NCBI GenBank assembly: GCA_003216255.1
Contig: QCJD01000004.1
Span: forward strand, 1-64,000
DNA length: 64,000 bases
Reading direction: 5' to 3'
From: Pelagibacteraceae bacterium AG-404-N13
GTDB taxonomy: Bacteria > Pseudomonadota > Alphaproteobacteria > Pelagibacterales > Pelagibacteraceae
Part shown: positions 27,531-38,007 of the stretch, piece by piece
Position numbering within the stretch: position 1 is the stretch's first letter
Layout of the letters: each line of letters opens with the position of its first letter
Made by a program: the position numbers and the translations under genes
The notes under the pieces: model-generated
Told to the model about the DNA's origin: nothing
The model's database searches: none
The model's input: the letters and a program-made list of their open reading frames with translations, nothing else

Positions 27531-29702
27531 ATGCAAAATACTTATCAAGATTTAATTACAGATATACAGAGCAAAAATCCAGGGATTTCTGAAAAACTGG
27601 AAGGTGGAAAAAAGTTCAAAATTAAATCTGATTTTAAACCTGCTGGTGATCAGCCAGATGCAATTAAAAAATTAGTTCAGGGTGCAAAAAAAAATGAATT
27701 TAATCAAGTTTTGCTTGGCGTTACAGGATCAGGAAAAACCTTTACCATGGCAAAAATTATTGAGGAAACAAATAGGCCTGCTCTTATATTGGCTCCAAAT
27801 AAAACTTTAGCAGCTCAGTTATACGGTGAAATGAAAGCTTTTTTTCCTGATAATGCTGTTGAATATTTTGTGTCTTATTATGATTATTATACTCCAGAAG
27901 CATATGTTCCAAGATCAGATACATACATTGAAAAAGAAGCATCAATAAATGAACAGATAGATAGGATGAGACACTCAGCAACCAGATCTCTTCTTGAACG
28001 AGATGATGTTTTAATTGTTGCAAGTGTTTCTTGCATTTATGGACTTGGATCAGTTGAGGCTTATAGCAAGATGACTTTGACCCTTGAAAGAAATAATGAT
28101 TACAATCGAGAACAATTAATAAAATCACTAGTAGCTCTTCAATACAAAAGAAATGATCAAAATTTTTTTAGAGGAACTTTTAGAGCAAGAGGTGAGTACT
28201 TAGAAATTTTTCCGTCTCATTTAGAAGACAGAGCTTGGAGAATAAGTTTATTTGGAGATAAATTAGAAAAAATCGAGGAGTTTGATCCATTAACAGGGGA
28301 TCAGGTGAGAGAATTAAATCTCGTAAAAGTTTATGCTAATAGCCATTACATAACTCCAAAACCAACAATAGAGCAAGCTGTAATAAAAATTAGAAAAGAA
28401 TTAGAGAATACTCTCAAAAAACACAAAGCAGAAAATAAACTATTAGAAGCTCAAAGATTAGAGGAAAGAACTAAGTTTGATTTAGAAATGATCGAAGCAA
28501 CAGGAACTTGTGCTGGAATTGAAAATTATTCAAGGTTTTTATCTGGAAGAAAACCTGGTGAGCCACCCCCTACTTTATTTGAGTATTTTCCAGATAATAC
28601 TTTAATTTTTGTTGACGAAAGTCATGTCACAGTTCCACAATTAAATGGAATGTTTAAGGGTGATAGATCCAGAAAAAGTACTCTTGCAGAATATGGATTT
28701 AGGCTTCCCTCTTGTATGGATAATAGACCATTGAAATTTGAAGAATGGGATTTAATGAGAACTCAAACTGTCTTTGTTTCTGCTACGCCTGGGCCCTGGG
28801 AGTTAGAACAAACAAAAGGAAAGTTTATTGATCAAGTAATCAGACCAACAGGTTTAATTGACCCACCGGTAGAAGTTAAACCTGCTAAAAACCAAGTAGA
28901 CGACTTGATGCATGAATGTAAAAAAACTATTGAAAAAAATCATAGAGTTCTTGTTACGACTTTAACAAAAAAAATGGCTGAAGATTTAACCGAGTATCTT
29001 CATGAAAATGGAATTAAAGTTAGATACTTGCATTCTGATATAGACACTCTTGAGAGAATAGAAATTATGAGAGACTTAAGGCTAGGTGTCTTTGATGTTT
29101 TAGTTGGAATTAATTTATTAAGAGAAGGTCTTGATATACCTGAGTGTGCTTTGGTTGGAATTTTAGATGCAGATAAGGAAGGATTTTTAAGATCTGAGAC
29201 ATCATTAATTCAAACAATCGGACGAGCCGCAAGAAATTTGGATGGAAAAGTAATTCTTTATGCAGATAAAGAAACTAAAAGTATAAAAAAAGCTATTAAA
29301 GAAACAGAGAGACGAAGAAATATTCAATTAGCTTATAACAAGAAAAATAAAATTAGCGCCACCTCAATTAAGAAAGAAATAAGTGATATTTTGGAAAGTG
29401 TTTATGAAAAAGACTATGTAAAAATAGGAACAGGAGCAAATATAGGTGGAAATCTAAAAAAACATCTTAAAGCTTTAAATAAACAAATGAAGGAAGCCGC
29501 TGGTAATTTAGAATTCGAAGAAGCGGCAAAAATAAGGGACGAAATTAGAAAACTTGAAACTTCTGAGTTAGAGATTACACTTAATCCTCAAGTAAAGAAA
29601 TATAACAAAAAAAATAAGCTTTATCCTAAAGGAAGATCAACTATGGGGATGCCAGGAACAAGAGCTCAAAAGGGAAAAAAGAAATGGAAGCAAATAAAAT
29701 AA
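27531..29702 (+). CDS. uvrB: Excinuclease ABC subunit UvrB
   Basis: DNA damage recognition helicase of nucleotide excision repair. The 723 residues show the ATP loop [14 protein letters not shown] near residue 60, the beta-hairpin [20 protein letters not shown] near 117, DESHVTVPQ, the helicase motif [13 protein letters not shown] near 525, QTIGRAARN and a C-terminal UVR motif ([22 protein letters not shown]). Slightly longer than the usual 670 because of a basic tail ([14 protein letters not shown]). The next gene starts inside its last 19 bases, and uvrC lies about 2.3 kb downstream on the same strand. Confidence 0.97.
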   Translation: MQNTYQDLITDIQSKNPGISEKLEGGKKFKIKSDFKPAGDQPDAIKKLVQGAKKNEFNQVLLGVTGSGKTFTMAKIIEETNRPALILAPNKTLAAQLYGEMKAFFPDNAVEYFVSYYDYYTPEAYVPRSDTYIEKEASINEQIDRMRHSATRSLLERDDVLIVASVSCIYGLGSVEAYSKMTLTLERNNDYNREQLIKSLVALQYKRNDQNFFRGTFRARGEYLEIFPSHLEDRAWRISLFGDKLEKIEEFDPLTGDQVRELNLVKVYANSHYITPKPTIEQAVIKIRKELENTLKKHKAENKLLEAQRLEERTKFDLEMIEATGTCAGIENYSRFLSGRKPGEPPPTLFEYFPDNTLIFVDESHVTVPQLNGMFKGDRSRKSTLAEYGFRLPSCMDNRPLKFEEWDLMRTQTVFVSATPGPWELEQTKGKFIDQVIRPTGLIDPPVEVKPAKNQVDDLMHECKKTIEKNHRVLVTTLTKKMAEDLTEYLHENGIKVRYLHSDIDTLERIEIMRDLRLGVFDVLVGINLLREGLDIPECALVGILDADKEGFLRSETSLIQTIGRAARNLDGKVILYADKETKSIKKAIKETERRRNIQLAYNKKNKISATSIKKEISDILESVYEKDYVKIGTGANIGGNLKKHLKALNKQMKEAAGNLEFEEAAKIRDEIRKLETSELEITLNPQVKKYNKKNKLYPKGRSTMGMPGTRAQKGKKKWKQIK

Positions 29703-30439
29703 TTATTACTGGAGGCGCTACAAGAATCGGGGCAGTAATTGCAGAAAAATTATCAGGTCCAGGAAAAGAAATTGTAATTCATTTCAATAAATCAAAGTCA
29801 AATGCTGAAAAACTTAAAAAAGAGTTATCTAAAAATGGAACTAAAATTTATTTAGTTAAAGCCGACCTTGGCAAAGAAGAAGATATAAATAAAATAATAA
29901 AATTTGCTAAATCTAAATTAAAATACTTTGATTGTTTAATTAATAACGCTTCACTATTTGAAAATGATAAGCTTGAAAATTTCACAACCGATAGCTGGGG
30001 TAAACATTTAAGAACAAATTTAAGAGCGCCAGCACTTTTATCAAAAGCATTTGCTAAAAATATTAAAGGGAAAAATAACAATATAATTAATATTATTGAT
30101 CAGAGAGTTTTTAAACTAACTCCCTATTTCTTTTCATATACGATAAGTAAAACTGGACTTTATACTCTTACTAAAACAAGCGCTATGAGCCTTGCTCCGA
30201 ATATAAGAGTAAATGGAATTGCTCCAGGTCCTACATTAAAAAATAAAAGACAATCTGAAAAACACTTCAAAAAGCAATACATGGCAACCCCTCTTAAAAG
30301 ACAAGTAGATGTTGAACAAATCTGTAATGCCGTTGATTTTTTCATTAAAAATAGATCTATTACAGGACAGGTAATTTCAATTGATAGTGGTCAAAGTTTA
30401 AACTGGCAAACACCCGATATTATGGGAAGTAAAGAATGA
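29684..30439 (+). CDS. SDR family oxidoreductase, pteridine-reductase (FolM)-like
   Basis: A 251-residue short-chain dehydrogenase with the NADPH loop [29 protein letters not shown] near 86, and catalytic YTISKTG near 153. The TGGATRIG form of the cofactor loop and the [14 protein letters not shown] block are typical of the pteridine/dihydromonapterin reductase group, and folB lies just downstream. A pterin-reducing role is therefore plausible. It overlaps uvrB by 19 bases and the next gene by four, which ties it into a run from uvrB to pgsA. Confidence 0.78.
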   Translation: MEANKIIITGGATRIGAVIAEKLSGPGKEIVIHFNKSKSNAEKLKKELSKNGTKIYLVKADLGKEEDINKIIKFAKSKLKYFDCLINNASLFENDKLENFTTDSWGKHLRTNLRAPALLSKAFAKNIKGKNNNIINIIDQRVFKLTPYFFSYTISKTGLYTLTKTSAMSLAPNIRVNGIAPGPTLKNKRQSEKHFKKQYMATPLKRQVDVEQICNAVDFFIKNRSITGQVISIDSGQSLNWQTPDIMGSKE

Positions 30440-31554
30440 AAAAAATATTTTTATTAACATTTTGTTTATTAATAATTCCAAAGTTTGCTTTTGCATACGA
30501 TTGCAGTGCAGTTGGTGGTAAAAGAATAAATAGCAGTGGTTTTGTCTACTTTGATGGTCAAAAAGGAAAGTTTATTAAAGGTTTCGAAATTGAAGATCCT
30601 GCAAATAAAATAATTATGATTTTTAACTTTGGTGGATGGGGTAGTAAAAAAAAAGATAAAGGATTCTGTTTTCAAAAAGAAGAGGTAGAAGGTGTTTTAG
30701 GACAATTATCAGGAAGAAAAGTTAAAGGAAAAGAAATTGTTGTTTGGGCAAACCAAGAACTTTGGAAAGCTGGAAATACAATGGGTATTACCACTAAGTG
30801 TGCAATGAAACATAAGTATAAAGGTAAAATGTTAGGCCATACTCCACCATGGTATGAGTGCGTTTGGGGACCTCCAACTTATTTAAAAAAAGTAAAAACC
30901 TCAAAAAAAGATATATTGCAAATACCACCTTATGTAAGTAATTTTGCTTACAAGAATAGGGCAGCTTTAAATACTGCCATAGCAGAAATTTTTGTTCAAA
31001 AGGGAACTCCGAGAAATCAACTTTTCATTTCAGGTCACTCATGTGGTGCAATGGGAAGTTTAAGAATGGAATCGCTATATCCTGATGTATTTAATTCAGC
31101 TATAGCTTTGATGCCAAACTGCTGGGACAAGTCAGAACATTCTCAACTTAGAAAATGGGAATTAGATGAAATTAGAAGTGCAAAAAAAATTGATGCCTTA
31201 ATTTTTCATTCTGAAACTGATGGAGAAATAGATTATCAAAGTGACTCTAGATATTTAAAATGGATGGCAGATATTCCTGGAGCAAAATGGATTGAATTAC
31301 CAAATCATAATAGTGAAGATGGTAAAGAAATCATTATTGACGGAAAACAATGCAAAATTAAGAAGAGAATGAGAGGTGGCTGGAAAATAAAACATAATCA
31401 AGATCTTGGGCATAAAAAGAAAGCCTGGACAATTGTTGATCCTAATGAAAAAAAGGAAATGATGAAAAAAGCTAGCGGACATTATATTCCCTATCGAAGT
31501 TGTTTTACCCCTTATCTTGATGATATAGAAAAATTTATTGAATCAAAAATTTAG
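30436..31554 (+). CDS. Exported alpha/beta-hydrolase-like protein of unknown substrate
   Basis: The 372-residue protein has a signal peptide (residues 1-20, [20 protein letters not shown]) and then a single domain. ISGHSCGAMGSLRMESLYP near residue 197 is a GxSxG nucleophile elbow, ALIFHSETDGEID near 257 supplies a likely acid, and HNSEDGKE or the later HYIPYRSC may supply the histidine. Nine or more cysteines after the signal peptide suggest disulfides in the periplasm. I cannot name a precise family; esterase or depolymerase-type hydrolases are the nearest idea. It overlaps the SDR gene by four bases and sits between it and folB. Confidence 0.6.
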   Translation: MKKIFLLTFCLLIIPKFAFAYDCSAVGGKRINSSGFVYFDGQKGKFIKGFEIEDPANKIIMIFNFGGWGSKKKDKGFCFQKEEVEGVLGQLSGRKVKGKEIVVWANQELWKAGNTMGITTKCAMKHKYKGKMLGHTPPWYECVWGPPTYLKKVKTSKKDILQIPPYVSNFAYKNRAALNTAIAEIFVQKGTPRNQLFISGHSCGAMGSLRMESLYPDVFNSAIALMPNCWDKSEHSQLRKWELDEIRSAKKIDALIFHSETDGEIDYQSDSRYLKWMADIPGAKWIELPNHNSEDGKEIIIDGKQCKIKKRMRGGWKIKHNQDLGHKKKAWTIVDPNEKKEMMKKASGHYIPYRSCFTPYLDDIEKFIESKI

Positions 31555-31555
31555 T

Positions 31556-31981
31556 ATGAAAAAAAATAACCTTAAAATAGTTAAAATAGATAAAAACAAA
31601 GGTTTATTTAACTACGAAAAAAAAATTCTTATAAAAGATCTAATACTAGATTTAAAACTTGGCTATTATGATTTTGAGAAAATCAAAACACAAAAGGTTA
31701 AGTTTTCATTAGAGGTCGACTACGAAGATAAAAAACCTTCAAATGATAAAGATCTTAAATCAATAGTTAACTACGCAAAAATTGTAAAATTAATAAAAAA
31801 ATTGGTAAAAAATAAACATTATAACTTTCTTGAAACATTGGCCGAAGATGTTTTTGATGAGCTATTTAAAGACAAAAGAATTGATAAAATATCTCTTCGA
31901 ATTGAGAAATTAGAAATTATGAAAGACTGCTCATCTGTTGGTATACAGATTTCTAAAAAAAGAAGCCATGCTAAGCTCTGA
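31556..31981 (+). CDS. folB: Dihydroneopterin aldolase FolB
   Basis: Converts dihydroneopterin to hydroxymethyldihydropterin in folate synthesis. From ATG at 31556 the protein has 141 residues: a leading extension, then [19 protein letters not shown] near 24, [29 protein letters not shown] near 72 with the substrate-binding glutamate in LETLAE, and [20 protein letters not shown] at the end. A TTG six codons upstream keeps the frame open, but the ATG directly after the preceding stop is preferred. It overlaps uvrC by 14 bases. Confidence 0.87.
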   Translation: MKKNNLKIVKIDKNKGLFNYEKKILIKDLILDLKLGYYDFEKIKTQKVKFSLEVDYEDKKPSNDKDLKSIVNYAKIVKLIKKLVKNKHYNFLETLAEDVFDELFKDKRIDKISLRIEKLEIMKDCSSVGIQISKKRSHAKL

Positions 31982-33803
31982 AACTGGAAAAGAAGTAATT
32001 AAAAAAGAACTACCCTTAATGCCAAAGCTTCCTGGGGTTTACAGGATGCTCAACTCTAAAAACGAAATTCTTTATGTAGGCAAAGCTAAGAATCTTACTA
32101 ATAGACTAAAAAGTTATGTATCAGAAAAAAATCACATTATAAGAACTGAAAGAATGTTATCTCAAACAAAAAAGCTTGAGATAACTACTACTTCAAATGA
32201 AAGTGAAGCTTTGCTGTTAGAAGCAAACTTAATCAAAAAATATAAACCAAAATACAATATCCTCTTAAGGGATGATAAATCTTTTCCATTTATCTTCATT
32301 GGTAACAAGGAAAAATGGCCTCAAATAAAAAGACATAGAGGGAAAAAAAATAAAGAAGGATTTTATTTTGGTCCTTTTGCTTCAGCTGGATCAGCAAACT
32401 GGACAATAAAAATGATTCAAAAAATTTTTCATCTTAGGGTTTGTGATGATACAGTTTTTAAAAATCGAGAAAGACCATGTATTTTGTATCAAATCAAAAG
32501 ATGCTCTGGTCCATGTGTTGGTTATATTAAAAATGATGAATATAAACAAACTGTAGAAGATGCGATTGAATTTGTTTCTGGTAAATCTAGAAAAATTCAA
32601 AAAAATCTTTCGCAACAAATGGAAAAAGCTAGTGAAGAATTAGATTTTGAAAGAGCTACAATTTTAAGAGATAGAATTAAATCATTAAATATAATTCAAT
32701 CTTCCCAAAGAATTAATGAAGCAAATTTAATAGAAGCTGATGTTATTGCCGGATATAAAGAGTCTGGAAAAACATGTATTCAGGTTTTTTTCTATAGATC
32801 AAAACAAAATTGGGGTAATCAATCTTTTTTCCCAAAACATGATCCTGATGAAAGTTTAAAAGAAATTTTAAATTCATTCATTTCTCAATTTTATGAAAAT
32901 AAAAGTGTACCAAAATTAATAATCATTAATGAAGAAATTAAAGAAAAAACTTTAATCGAAAAAACTCTTTCAAAAAAAGAAAGTAAAGAAATAAATATTT
33001 CTGTAGCAAAAAAAGGATCTAAACTTAAAGTTATAAATCAAGCAATTAAAAATGCTAAAGATAGCTTAAATAGAAAACTTTATGAAAGCCAAAATAACAG
33101 AGACTTGTTTGATAAGGTTGCAAAAAAATTTGATTTAGAAACGAATGTAAGTCTTGTAGAAGTATATGACAATAGCCATATTCAGGGAACTAATAGTGTT
33201 GGAGCATTAATTACTTTCGGAGAAGAAGGGTTTATTAAAAAAAGATATAGAAAATTTAATATTAAAATAAAACAAAATGAACAAGATGATTATGGAATGA
33301 TGAAAGAGGTTTTAAATAGAAGATTTAAAAAAGCCATCCAAGAAAAAGATAATTATTTATCTTTTCCTGATCTTGTTTTAATTGATGGTGGTAAAGGTCA
33401 ATATTCTACTGCCAGGGAGACTTTAAATGAGCTTGGGCTTCATGATATTCCAATTATAGCTATTGCAAAGGGCAAATTTAGAAACAGTGGTGATGAAACT
33501 TTTTTTCATAACGGTAAAAGCTTTAAATTTCAAAAAAATGATCCAACTCTATTTTTTCTACAACGAATAAGAGATGAAGCGCATAGATTTGCTATCAGTG
33601 CACATAGAGCAAAAAGGAAGAAAGGGATTAGCAAATCTTTATTGGATCAAATAGAAGGTATAGGTTCTATTAGAAAAAGGGCCTTATTAAATCACTTTGG
33701 CTCAGCTAGAGCGGTAGAATCGGCAAGTTTGGATGAAATTAAAACTGTTGAAGGAGTTGAGGAAAAAGTTGCAAAAAAAATATATAATTTCTTTCACGAA
33801 TGA
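31968..33803 (+). CDS. uvrC: Excinuclease ABC subunit UvrC
   Basis: Dual nuclease of nucleotide excision repair. The protein (about 611 residues from ATG 31968) has the GIY-YIG domain at its start ([20 protein letters not shown]), a cysteine-containing segment (CSGPCVGYI near 180), a UVR motif ([19 protein letters not shown] near 215), the RNase H-like C-terminal nuclease ([26 protein letters not shown]) and a terminal helix-hairpin-helix pair ([21 protein letters not shown]). The frame extends ten codons upstream to a TTG, but the ATG is the likelier start. It overlaps pgsA by four bases. Confidence 0.96.
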   Translation: MLSSETGKEVIKKELPLMPKLPGVYRMLNSKNEILYVGKAKNLTNRLKSYVSEKNHIIRTERMLSQTKKLEITTTSNESEALLLEANLIKKYKPKYNILLRDDKSFPFIFIGNKEKWPQIKRHRGKKNKEGFYFGPFASAGSANWTIKMIQKIFHLRVCDDTVFKNRERPCILYQIKRCSGPCVGYIKNDEYKQTVEDAIEFVSGKSRKIQKNLSQQMEKASEELDFERATILRDRIKSLNIIQSSQRINEANLIEADVIAGYKESGKTCIQVFFYRSKQNWGNQSFFPKHDPDESLKEILNSFISQFYENKSVPKLIIINEEIKEKTLIEKTLSKKESKEINISVAKKGSKLKVINQAIKNAKDSLNRKLYESQNNRDLFDKVAKKFDLETNVSLVEVYDNSHIQGTNSVGALITFGEEGFIKKRYRKFNIKIKQNEQDDYGMMKEVLNRRFKKAIQEKDNYLSFPDLVLIDGGKGQYSTARETLNELGLHDIPIIAIAKGKFRNSGDETFFHNGKSFKFQKNDPTLFFLQRIRDEAHRFAISAHRAKRKKGISKSLLDQIEGIGSIRKRALLNHFGSARAVESASLDEIKTVEGVEEKVAKKIYNFFHE

Positions 33804-34384
33804 AATTTAAATTTCCAAATTATCTGACAATAGGAAGAATAATTATTGTACCTATATTTGTTTTTGCTTTTTATCTACCTGGATTCTATGGCGATGTAAT
33901 TCCATTCGCTTTATTCGTAATTGCATCTTTTACAGATTTTTTAGATGGATTATTAGCGAGAATGTATAAAGAAGAGTCTAAATTAGGAGAATTATTAGAC
34001 CCCATTGCAGACAAAATTATCGTAGCAACCGCTTTAATATTATTGGTTATGGATGGCACTATTAAAAATTACGAGGTAATTGCTGCAATAATAATTTTAA
34101 CAAGAGAAATATTGATTTCTGGTTTAAGAGAATTTTTAGCAGGAGGAAGAATTAAGCTTCCCGTATCCAATTTAGCAAAAGCAAAAACATTTTTACAAAT
34201 GTTTGCAATTTCAGCACTATTAACTGGAGAAACTGGAAATAAGATTATTAATTTTCAAGATTACAACGCTCAAACTATAGGAATGATCTTACTTTGGTTA
34301 TCAGCTTTTTTAACTTTGTTTACTGGTTACGAGTATCTTAGAAAAGGTATAGATCACGCTATATCTGAGGATAATAAAAGTTAA
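33800..34384 (+). CDS. pgsA: CDP-diacylglycerol--glycerol-3-phosphate 3-phosphatidyltransferase PgsA
   Basis: Membrane enzyme making phosphatidylglycerol phosphate. The 194 residues hold about five hydrophobic segments and the CDP-alcohol phosphotransferase signature [11 protein letters not shown](8)-G-ELLDPIAD at residues about 47-71, with all conserved aspartates. [14 protein letters not shown] at the start is also typical. The start overlaps the uvrC stop by four bases, an order (uvrC-pgsA) common in proteobacteria. The stop shares TTAA with the converging ilvE. Confidence 0.95.
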   Translation: MKFKFPNYLTIGRIIIVPIFVFAFYLPGFYGDVIPFALFVIASFTDFLDGLLARMYKEESKLGELLDPIADKIIVATALILLVMDGTIKNYEVIAAIIILTREILISGLREFLAGGRIKLPVSNLAKAKTFLQMFAISALLTGETGNKIINFQDYNAQTIGMILLWLSAFLTLFTGYEYLRKGIDHAISEDNKS

Positions 34385-35262
34385 GCAGCTTTTTTCTTTC
34401 TAACTAGTTTTCCGTAGCTAGAAGATAAATCTATTATTAAATCACACACTTTATAATTGTTTTCAGCAATTTTAGAAACTGGAGTAATTTCTGCTGCAGT
34501 TCCAGTTAAAAAACAACCAACAAAATTTGGCAATTCATTAGGTGAAATTTTTCTTTCGTGAACTTTAATATTTTTTGATTTTGCAATATCAATTACAGTT
34601 CTTCTTGTTATGCCATCTAAGAAGCAGTCCGGGATAGGAGTATGTAATTCACCATTTCTATCTTTAAAAAAGACATTTGCACTAGTTGACTCCGCAACAT
34701 TACCCTCGTGGTCTAACATTAATGACTCACTATAACCTTGTCTCTCTGCTTCGTGTTTGGATAGAGTACATATCATATATAAACCAGCAGCTTTACTATC
34801 CCAAGGAATAGTATTTGGGGCAGGTCTTCTCCAATTTGAGATATTTAATTTTATACCTTCAACTTTTAATTTTGGATCAAAATAGTCACCCCATTCCCAA
34901 GTTGCTATTGCAGTATTAATTTTTGTTTTTTGTGCAGAAACACCCATCATTTCACTTCCTCTCCAAGCAAATGGTCTAACATATCCATTTTGAACATTTT
35001 GGATTGAAATTATTTTTTTACATGCATTATTAATTTCTTCCTTTGTATATGGAATTTTAATATCCATCCTTTGAGCTGAATGATAAAGTCTATCTGTATG
35101 TTCTTCTAACTTAAAAATTTCACCTTCATACACTCTTAATCCTTCAAAAACTAAGCTTGCATAATGAAGTCCGTGACTGATAACATGTAGTTTTGCATCC
35201 TGCCAATCAACTAGTTCATTGTTGTACCAAATTTTTCCGTCTCTTTTGTCGAAGGGTATCAT
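34381..35262 (-). CDS. ilvE: Branched-chain amino acid aminotransferase IlvE
   Basis: PLP enzyme for the last step of isoleucine, leucine and valine synthesis. From ATG 35262 (MIPFDKRDGKIWYN) the protein has 293 residues with HGLHYASLVFEGLRVY near 30, RPFAWRGSE near 95, the PLP lysine in WDSKAAGLYM near 152, LDHEGNVAESTSANVF and CFLDGITRRTVIDIA. The frame is open 51 codons further upstream, but that part is hydrophobic, unlike the family, and would invade the neighbouring regulator. So the ATG at 35262 is chosen. It diverges from the MarR gene. Confidence 0.95.
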   Translation of the reverse strand: MIPFDKRDGKIWYNNELVDWQDAKLHVISHGLHYASLVFEGLRVYEGEIFKLEEHTDRLYHSAQRMDIKIPYTKEEINNACKKIISIQNVQNGYVRPFAWRGSEMMGVSAQKTKINTAIATWEWGDYFDPKLKVEGIKLNISNWRRPAPNTIPWDSKAAGLYMICTLSKHEAERQGYSESLMLDHEGNVAESTSANVFFKDRNGELHTPIPDCFLDGITRRTVIDIAKSKNIKVHERKISPNELPNFVGCFLTGTAAEITPVSKIAENNYKVCDLIIDLSSSYGKLVRKKKAA

Positions 35263-35323
35263 ATGATTTTTTTTTTTTAAAAAATATATTTGTATATATA
35301 ATATGTCAATATAACTTACCAAT

Positions 35324-35767
35324 ATGAAAAAAAATTTATATTTAAAAGACCAAGAATTAAAACAATATATAGAAAAAATATTTATAGGATACAGAGAAAC
35401 TGTCTCAGATGCCAAAAAAATATTAGATAAATATTCTATAGGTGTGGCACATAATAAAGCAATTCATTTGATATCTTTGTATGAAGGAATAACTATTTCT
35501 GAACTTCTTAAAAAATTGAAGATAACAAAGCAAAGTCTAAACAGAGTTCTTAAAGATCTAATTAAGTTAAATGCGATCAAGTATAAAAAGAACGAGACTG
35601 ATACAAGGATTAAACATGTTTTTTTAACAGAAGATGGAATAAGATTGTTTAATGAAATTTTTTCAAGACAAAAATCAAGAATATACAAGGCTTTTGTAAA
35701 TTCAGATCACAAAGAAGTTATTAGTTTTGATAATGTTTTAAAAAAAATAATAAATGGAAAAATATAA
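35324..35767 (+). CDS. MarR family transcriptional regulator (PetP-like)
   Basis: A 147-residue DNA-binding protein with a winged helix: ISLYEGITISELLKKLKITKQSLNRVLKDLIKLNAI (residues about 46-81) is the recognition region and KYKKNETDTRIKHVFLTEDGIRL the wing, both as in MarR proteins. It overlaps the response regulator gene by 14 bases. A MarR gene directly before an OmpR-type regulator matches petP-petR of Rhodobacter capsulatus, needed for cytochrome bc1 expression; petABC is about 8 kb away here. That link is inference from order. Confidence 0.85.
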   Translation: MKKNLYLKDQELKQYIEKIFIGYRETVSDAKKILDKYSIGVAHNKAIHLISLYEGITISELLKKLKITKQSLNRVLKDLIKLNAIKYKKNETDTRIKHVFLTEDGIRLFNEIFSRQKSRIYKAFVNSDHKEVISFDNVLKKIINGKI

Positions 35768-36431
35768 AGCTCATATTTTAGTAGTTGATGATGATGATGG
35801 AATAAGAGAATTAGTTAAACAGTTTCTCAATAAAAATAATTATCTTGTTACAACTGCACAAAATGCAGAAGACGCTCTTGAGAAAGTAAAGATAATTAAA
35901 TTTGACTTAATTGTATTAGATATAATGATGCCAGGAAAAAGCGGTTTGGAATTCACGAATGAAAATAAAAAAAAACTAGATACACCAATTATATTGCTAA
36001 CAGCAAAGGGAGAGGCTTCTGATCGTATTGAAGGATTAGAAATTGGAGCTGATGATTATTTAGCAAAGCCATTTGAGCCAAAAGAATTAATTTTAAGAAT
36101 AAAAAATATTTTGAATAAAACAAAATTTGAGAATTCAAAAAGAGTAATTGAATTTGGAAGTATTAAAATAGATTTAAATAAATTGTTTATTTATAGAAAT
36201 CAACAAAGTTTAAAAATTAACAATACCGAAAAGATAATTTTAGAAAAAATGATCAATTCCCCTGGAAAAATTTTTCAAAGGGATGAAATAGGTGCTTTAA
36301 TTGATTTAACTAAAGAAAGATCTATAGACGTAATAATTACAAGATTAAGAAAAAAAATTGAAGAAAATCCAAAAAGTCCAAAATATCTTCAAACAATTAG
36401 AGGAGAAGGATATGTTTTATGGATTGAGTAA
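35754..36431 (+). CDS. OmpR-type response regulator (PetR/OmpR-like)
   Basis: Two-component output protein of 225 residues. The receiver domain has the acidic pocket VVDDDDG near 11, phosphorylated aspartate D56 in LIVLDIMMPG, LLTAKGE near 82 and LAKPFEPKEL near 104. The C-terminal winged helix (residues about 130-225) ends with DVIITRLRKKIEENPKSPKY and TIRGEGYVLW. It overlaps both neighbours (14 bases with the MarR gene, 20 with the kinase), so the three are probably one operon. Likely partner is the kinase next door. Confidence 0.93.
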   Translation: MEKYKAHILVVDDDDGIRELVKQFLNKNNYLVTTAQNAEDALEKVKIIKFDLIVLDIMMPGKSGLEFTNENKKKLDTPIILLTAKGEASDRIEGLEIGADDYLAKPFEPKELILRIKNILNKTKFENSKRVIEFGSIKIDLNKLFIYRNQQSLKINNTEKIILEKMINSPGKIFQRDEIGALIDLTKERSIDVIITRLRKKIEENPKSPKYLQTIRGEGYVLWIE

Positions 36432-37728
36432 ATTATTAAAAAACTTGCTTCCAAAAAGATTATTTTATAGAGGTCTTCTAATTGTTGCAATTCCAATCTT
36501 GGTTCTGCAAGTAACAATAACTCTAGTTTTTTTTGATAGCTTGTGGATTAAAACAAACAAAGGTTTAGCAAAGTCTTTGGTAAGTGAAATTGTTACAATA
36601 ATTGATATTTATAACAATGAAAGTGAATACAATAAAAAAATTGTAACAGATTTATATAATAAAAACTTTAGTTTTAAAGTTAGATTTTTAGAAAACGAGA
36701 AACTACCAGATATAAAAGTTGAAAGATGGTTTAGCCCAATGGATAGAACCTTAAGAAGAGAATTGAAACCAAAATTTAACGAATATTGGTTTAATACAAT
36801 AGGTAATAAAGAAATTGTAGATTTAAGAATAAAATTTAGAGATGGGGTTTTGCAAATTTTTTTTCCAAAAGAAAGAATACAAACTTCATCTATTCGTATA
36901 TTTGCATTGTGGATTACACTTCCAGCAATTTTGATGATAGCTATTGCTATTATTTTTCTAAAAAATCAAACAAGGCCAATTATAAAACTTGCTGAAGCAT
37001 CAGAAAAATTTGGAAGAGGTGAGGAGATTGATGAATTTAGACCATCAGGAGCACTGGAAATTAGAAAAGCAGGATTAGAATTTGAAAAAATGAGAAGTAG
37101 AATTCTAAGACATTTAAACCAGAGATCTGAAATGCTTTCAGGTATTAGTCATGATCTTAGAACGCCATTAACAAGGATTAAACTTCAGTTAGCGATGATT
37201 AAAGACAAAAATTTGTCAAAGAAATTAACTGAAGACGTTGATGAAATGGAAAAAATGTTAAATGAATATCTTCAATTTGCCAGCTCTGGTGCTAAAGAAA
37301 AAACTGAAACTTTTGATTTGTCTGAACTTGTTGAAAATATAATTAATAAGTACGAAAATCCTAATATTTCAAAGGATTTTAAAAAAAGAATATATTTTAA
37401 TGGAAGAAAAAATTTAATCCAAAGAAGTGTAAATAATTTAATAGATAATTCAATAAAGTATGGAGAAAAAACAAAGCTGATATTAGAAAAAAAAAAATCA
37501 AATATATTTATATCAATTGAAGATGATGGTCCTGGTATCCCAAAATCAGAATACGAAAATGTTATCAAGCCATTTTATAAAATAGATAAAGGAAGATCAG
37601 AAACGAAATCAAGTGTAGGTCTTGGATTGTCAATTTCCTCAGATATAATAAAATCACATGGAGGTGATATTAAATTTGCAAAATCAAATTTGGGTGGCTT
37701 AAAAGTTATGATTTCTTTGCCCGTTTAG
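36412..37728 (+). CDS. EnvZ-like sensor histidine kinase
   Basis: Membrane sensor kinase, 438 residues from ATG 36412. Two hydrophobic segments (about 20-40 and 165-183) enclose a periplasmic domain of about 120 residues; a HAMP region follows, then the H-box SGISHDLRTPLTRIK with H247, the N-box NNLIDNSIKYG, EDDGPGIP (G1) and VGLGLSIS (G2). Upstream in-frame codons exist from 36358, but they lie deep in the regulator gene and are less likely. The last 23 bases overlap the converging small gene. Signal sensed is unknown. Confidence 0.92.
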   Translation: MFYGLSKLLKNLLPKRLFYRGLLIVAIPILVLQVTITLVFFDSLWIKTNKGLAKSLVSEIVTIIDIYNNESEYNKKIVTDLYNKNFSFKVRFLENEKLPDIKVERWFSPMDRTLRRELKPKFNEYWFNTIGNKEIVDLRIKFRDGVLQIFFPKERIQTSSIRIFALWITLPAILMIAIAIIFLKNQTRPIIKLAEASEKFGRGEEIDEFRPSGALEIRKAGLEFEKMRSRILRHLNQRSEMLSGISHDLRTPLTRIKLQLAMIKDKNLSKKLTEDVDEMEKMLNEYLQFASSGAKEKTETFDLSELVENIINKYENPNISKDFKKRIYFNGRKNLIQRSVNNLIDNSIKYGEKTKLILEKKKSNIFISIEDDGPGIPKSEYENVIKPFYKIDKGRSETKSSVGLGLSISSDIIKSHGGDIKFAKSNLGGLKVMISLPV

Positions 37729-37960
37729 TTTTCTTCGAAGATTTAGGTCTTTTTAATTCATTTATTTTTTTTTCTAAAGAGCTGACTCTTTTGTTTAAAA
37801 TTTCAAATTCCTCTTTACTTGTTAGCTTCATTCTCATTATTATTTCGTCTCTTTTTGATTTCAGTATATTAATTATTTCTTCACTAAGATCTTTGTAGTT
37901 TAATAATCCCTGCTCTATAAGCTTGGCAAATCTATCGAGAACAAATCTTGATTTTGACAT
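37706..37960 (-). CDS. UbiK/BMFP-like accessory factor (small coiled-coil protein)
   Basis: An 84-residue protein with an N-terminal helix, the block MKLTSKEEFEILNKRVSSLEKKINEL (two parts, residues about 43-68) and a lysine-rich tail. Size and the TSKEEFE-plus-coiled-coil arrangement fit the BMFP/YqiC family, whose enterobacterial member UbiK aids ubiquinone synthesis. The match is short, so the name is tentative. The gene ends inside the last 23 bases of the kinase gene on the other strand. Confidence 0.65.
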   Translation of the reverse strand: MSKSRFVLDRFAKLIEQGLLNYKDLSEEIINILKSKRDEIIMRMKLTSKEEFEILNKRVSSLEKKINELKRPKSSKKTKRAKKS

Positions 37961-38007
37961 AATAGTTATTTAACAAAAATATAATATATTTATAATAAAA
38001 TTAATTA

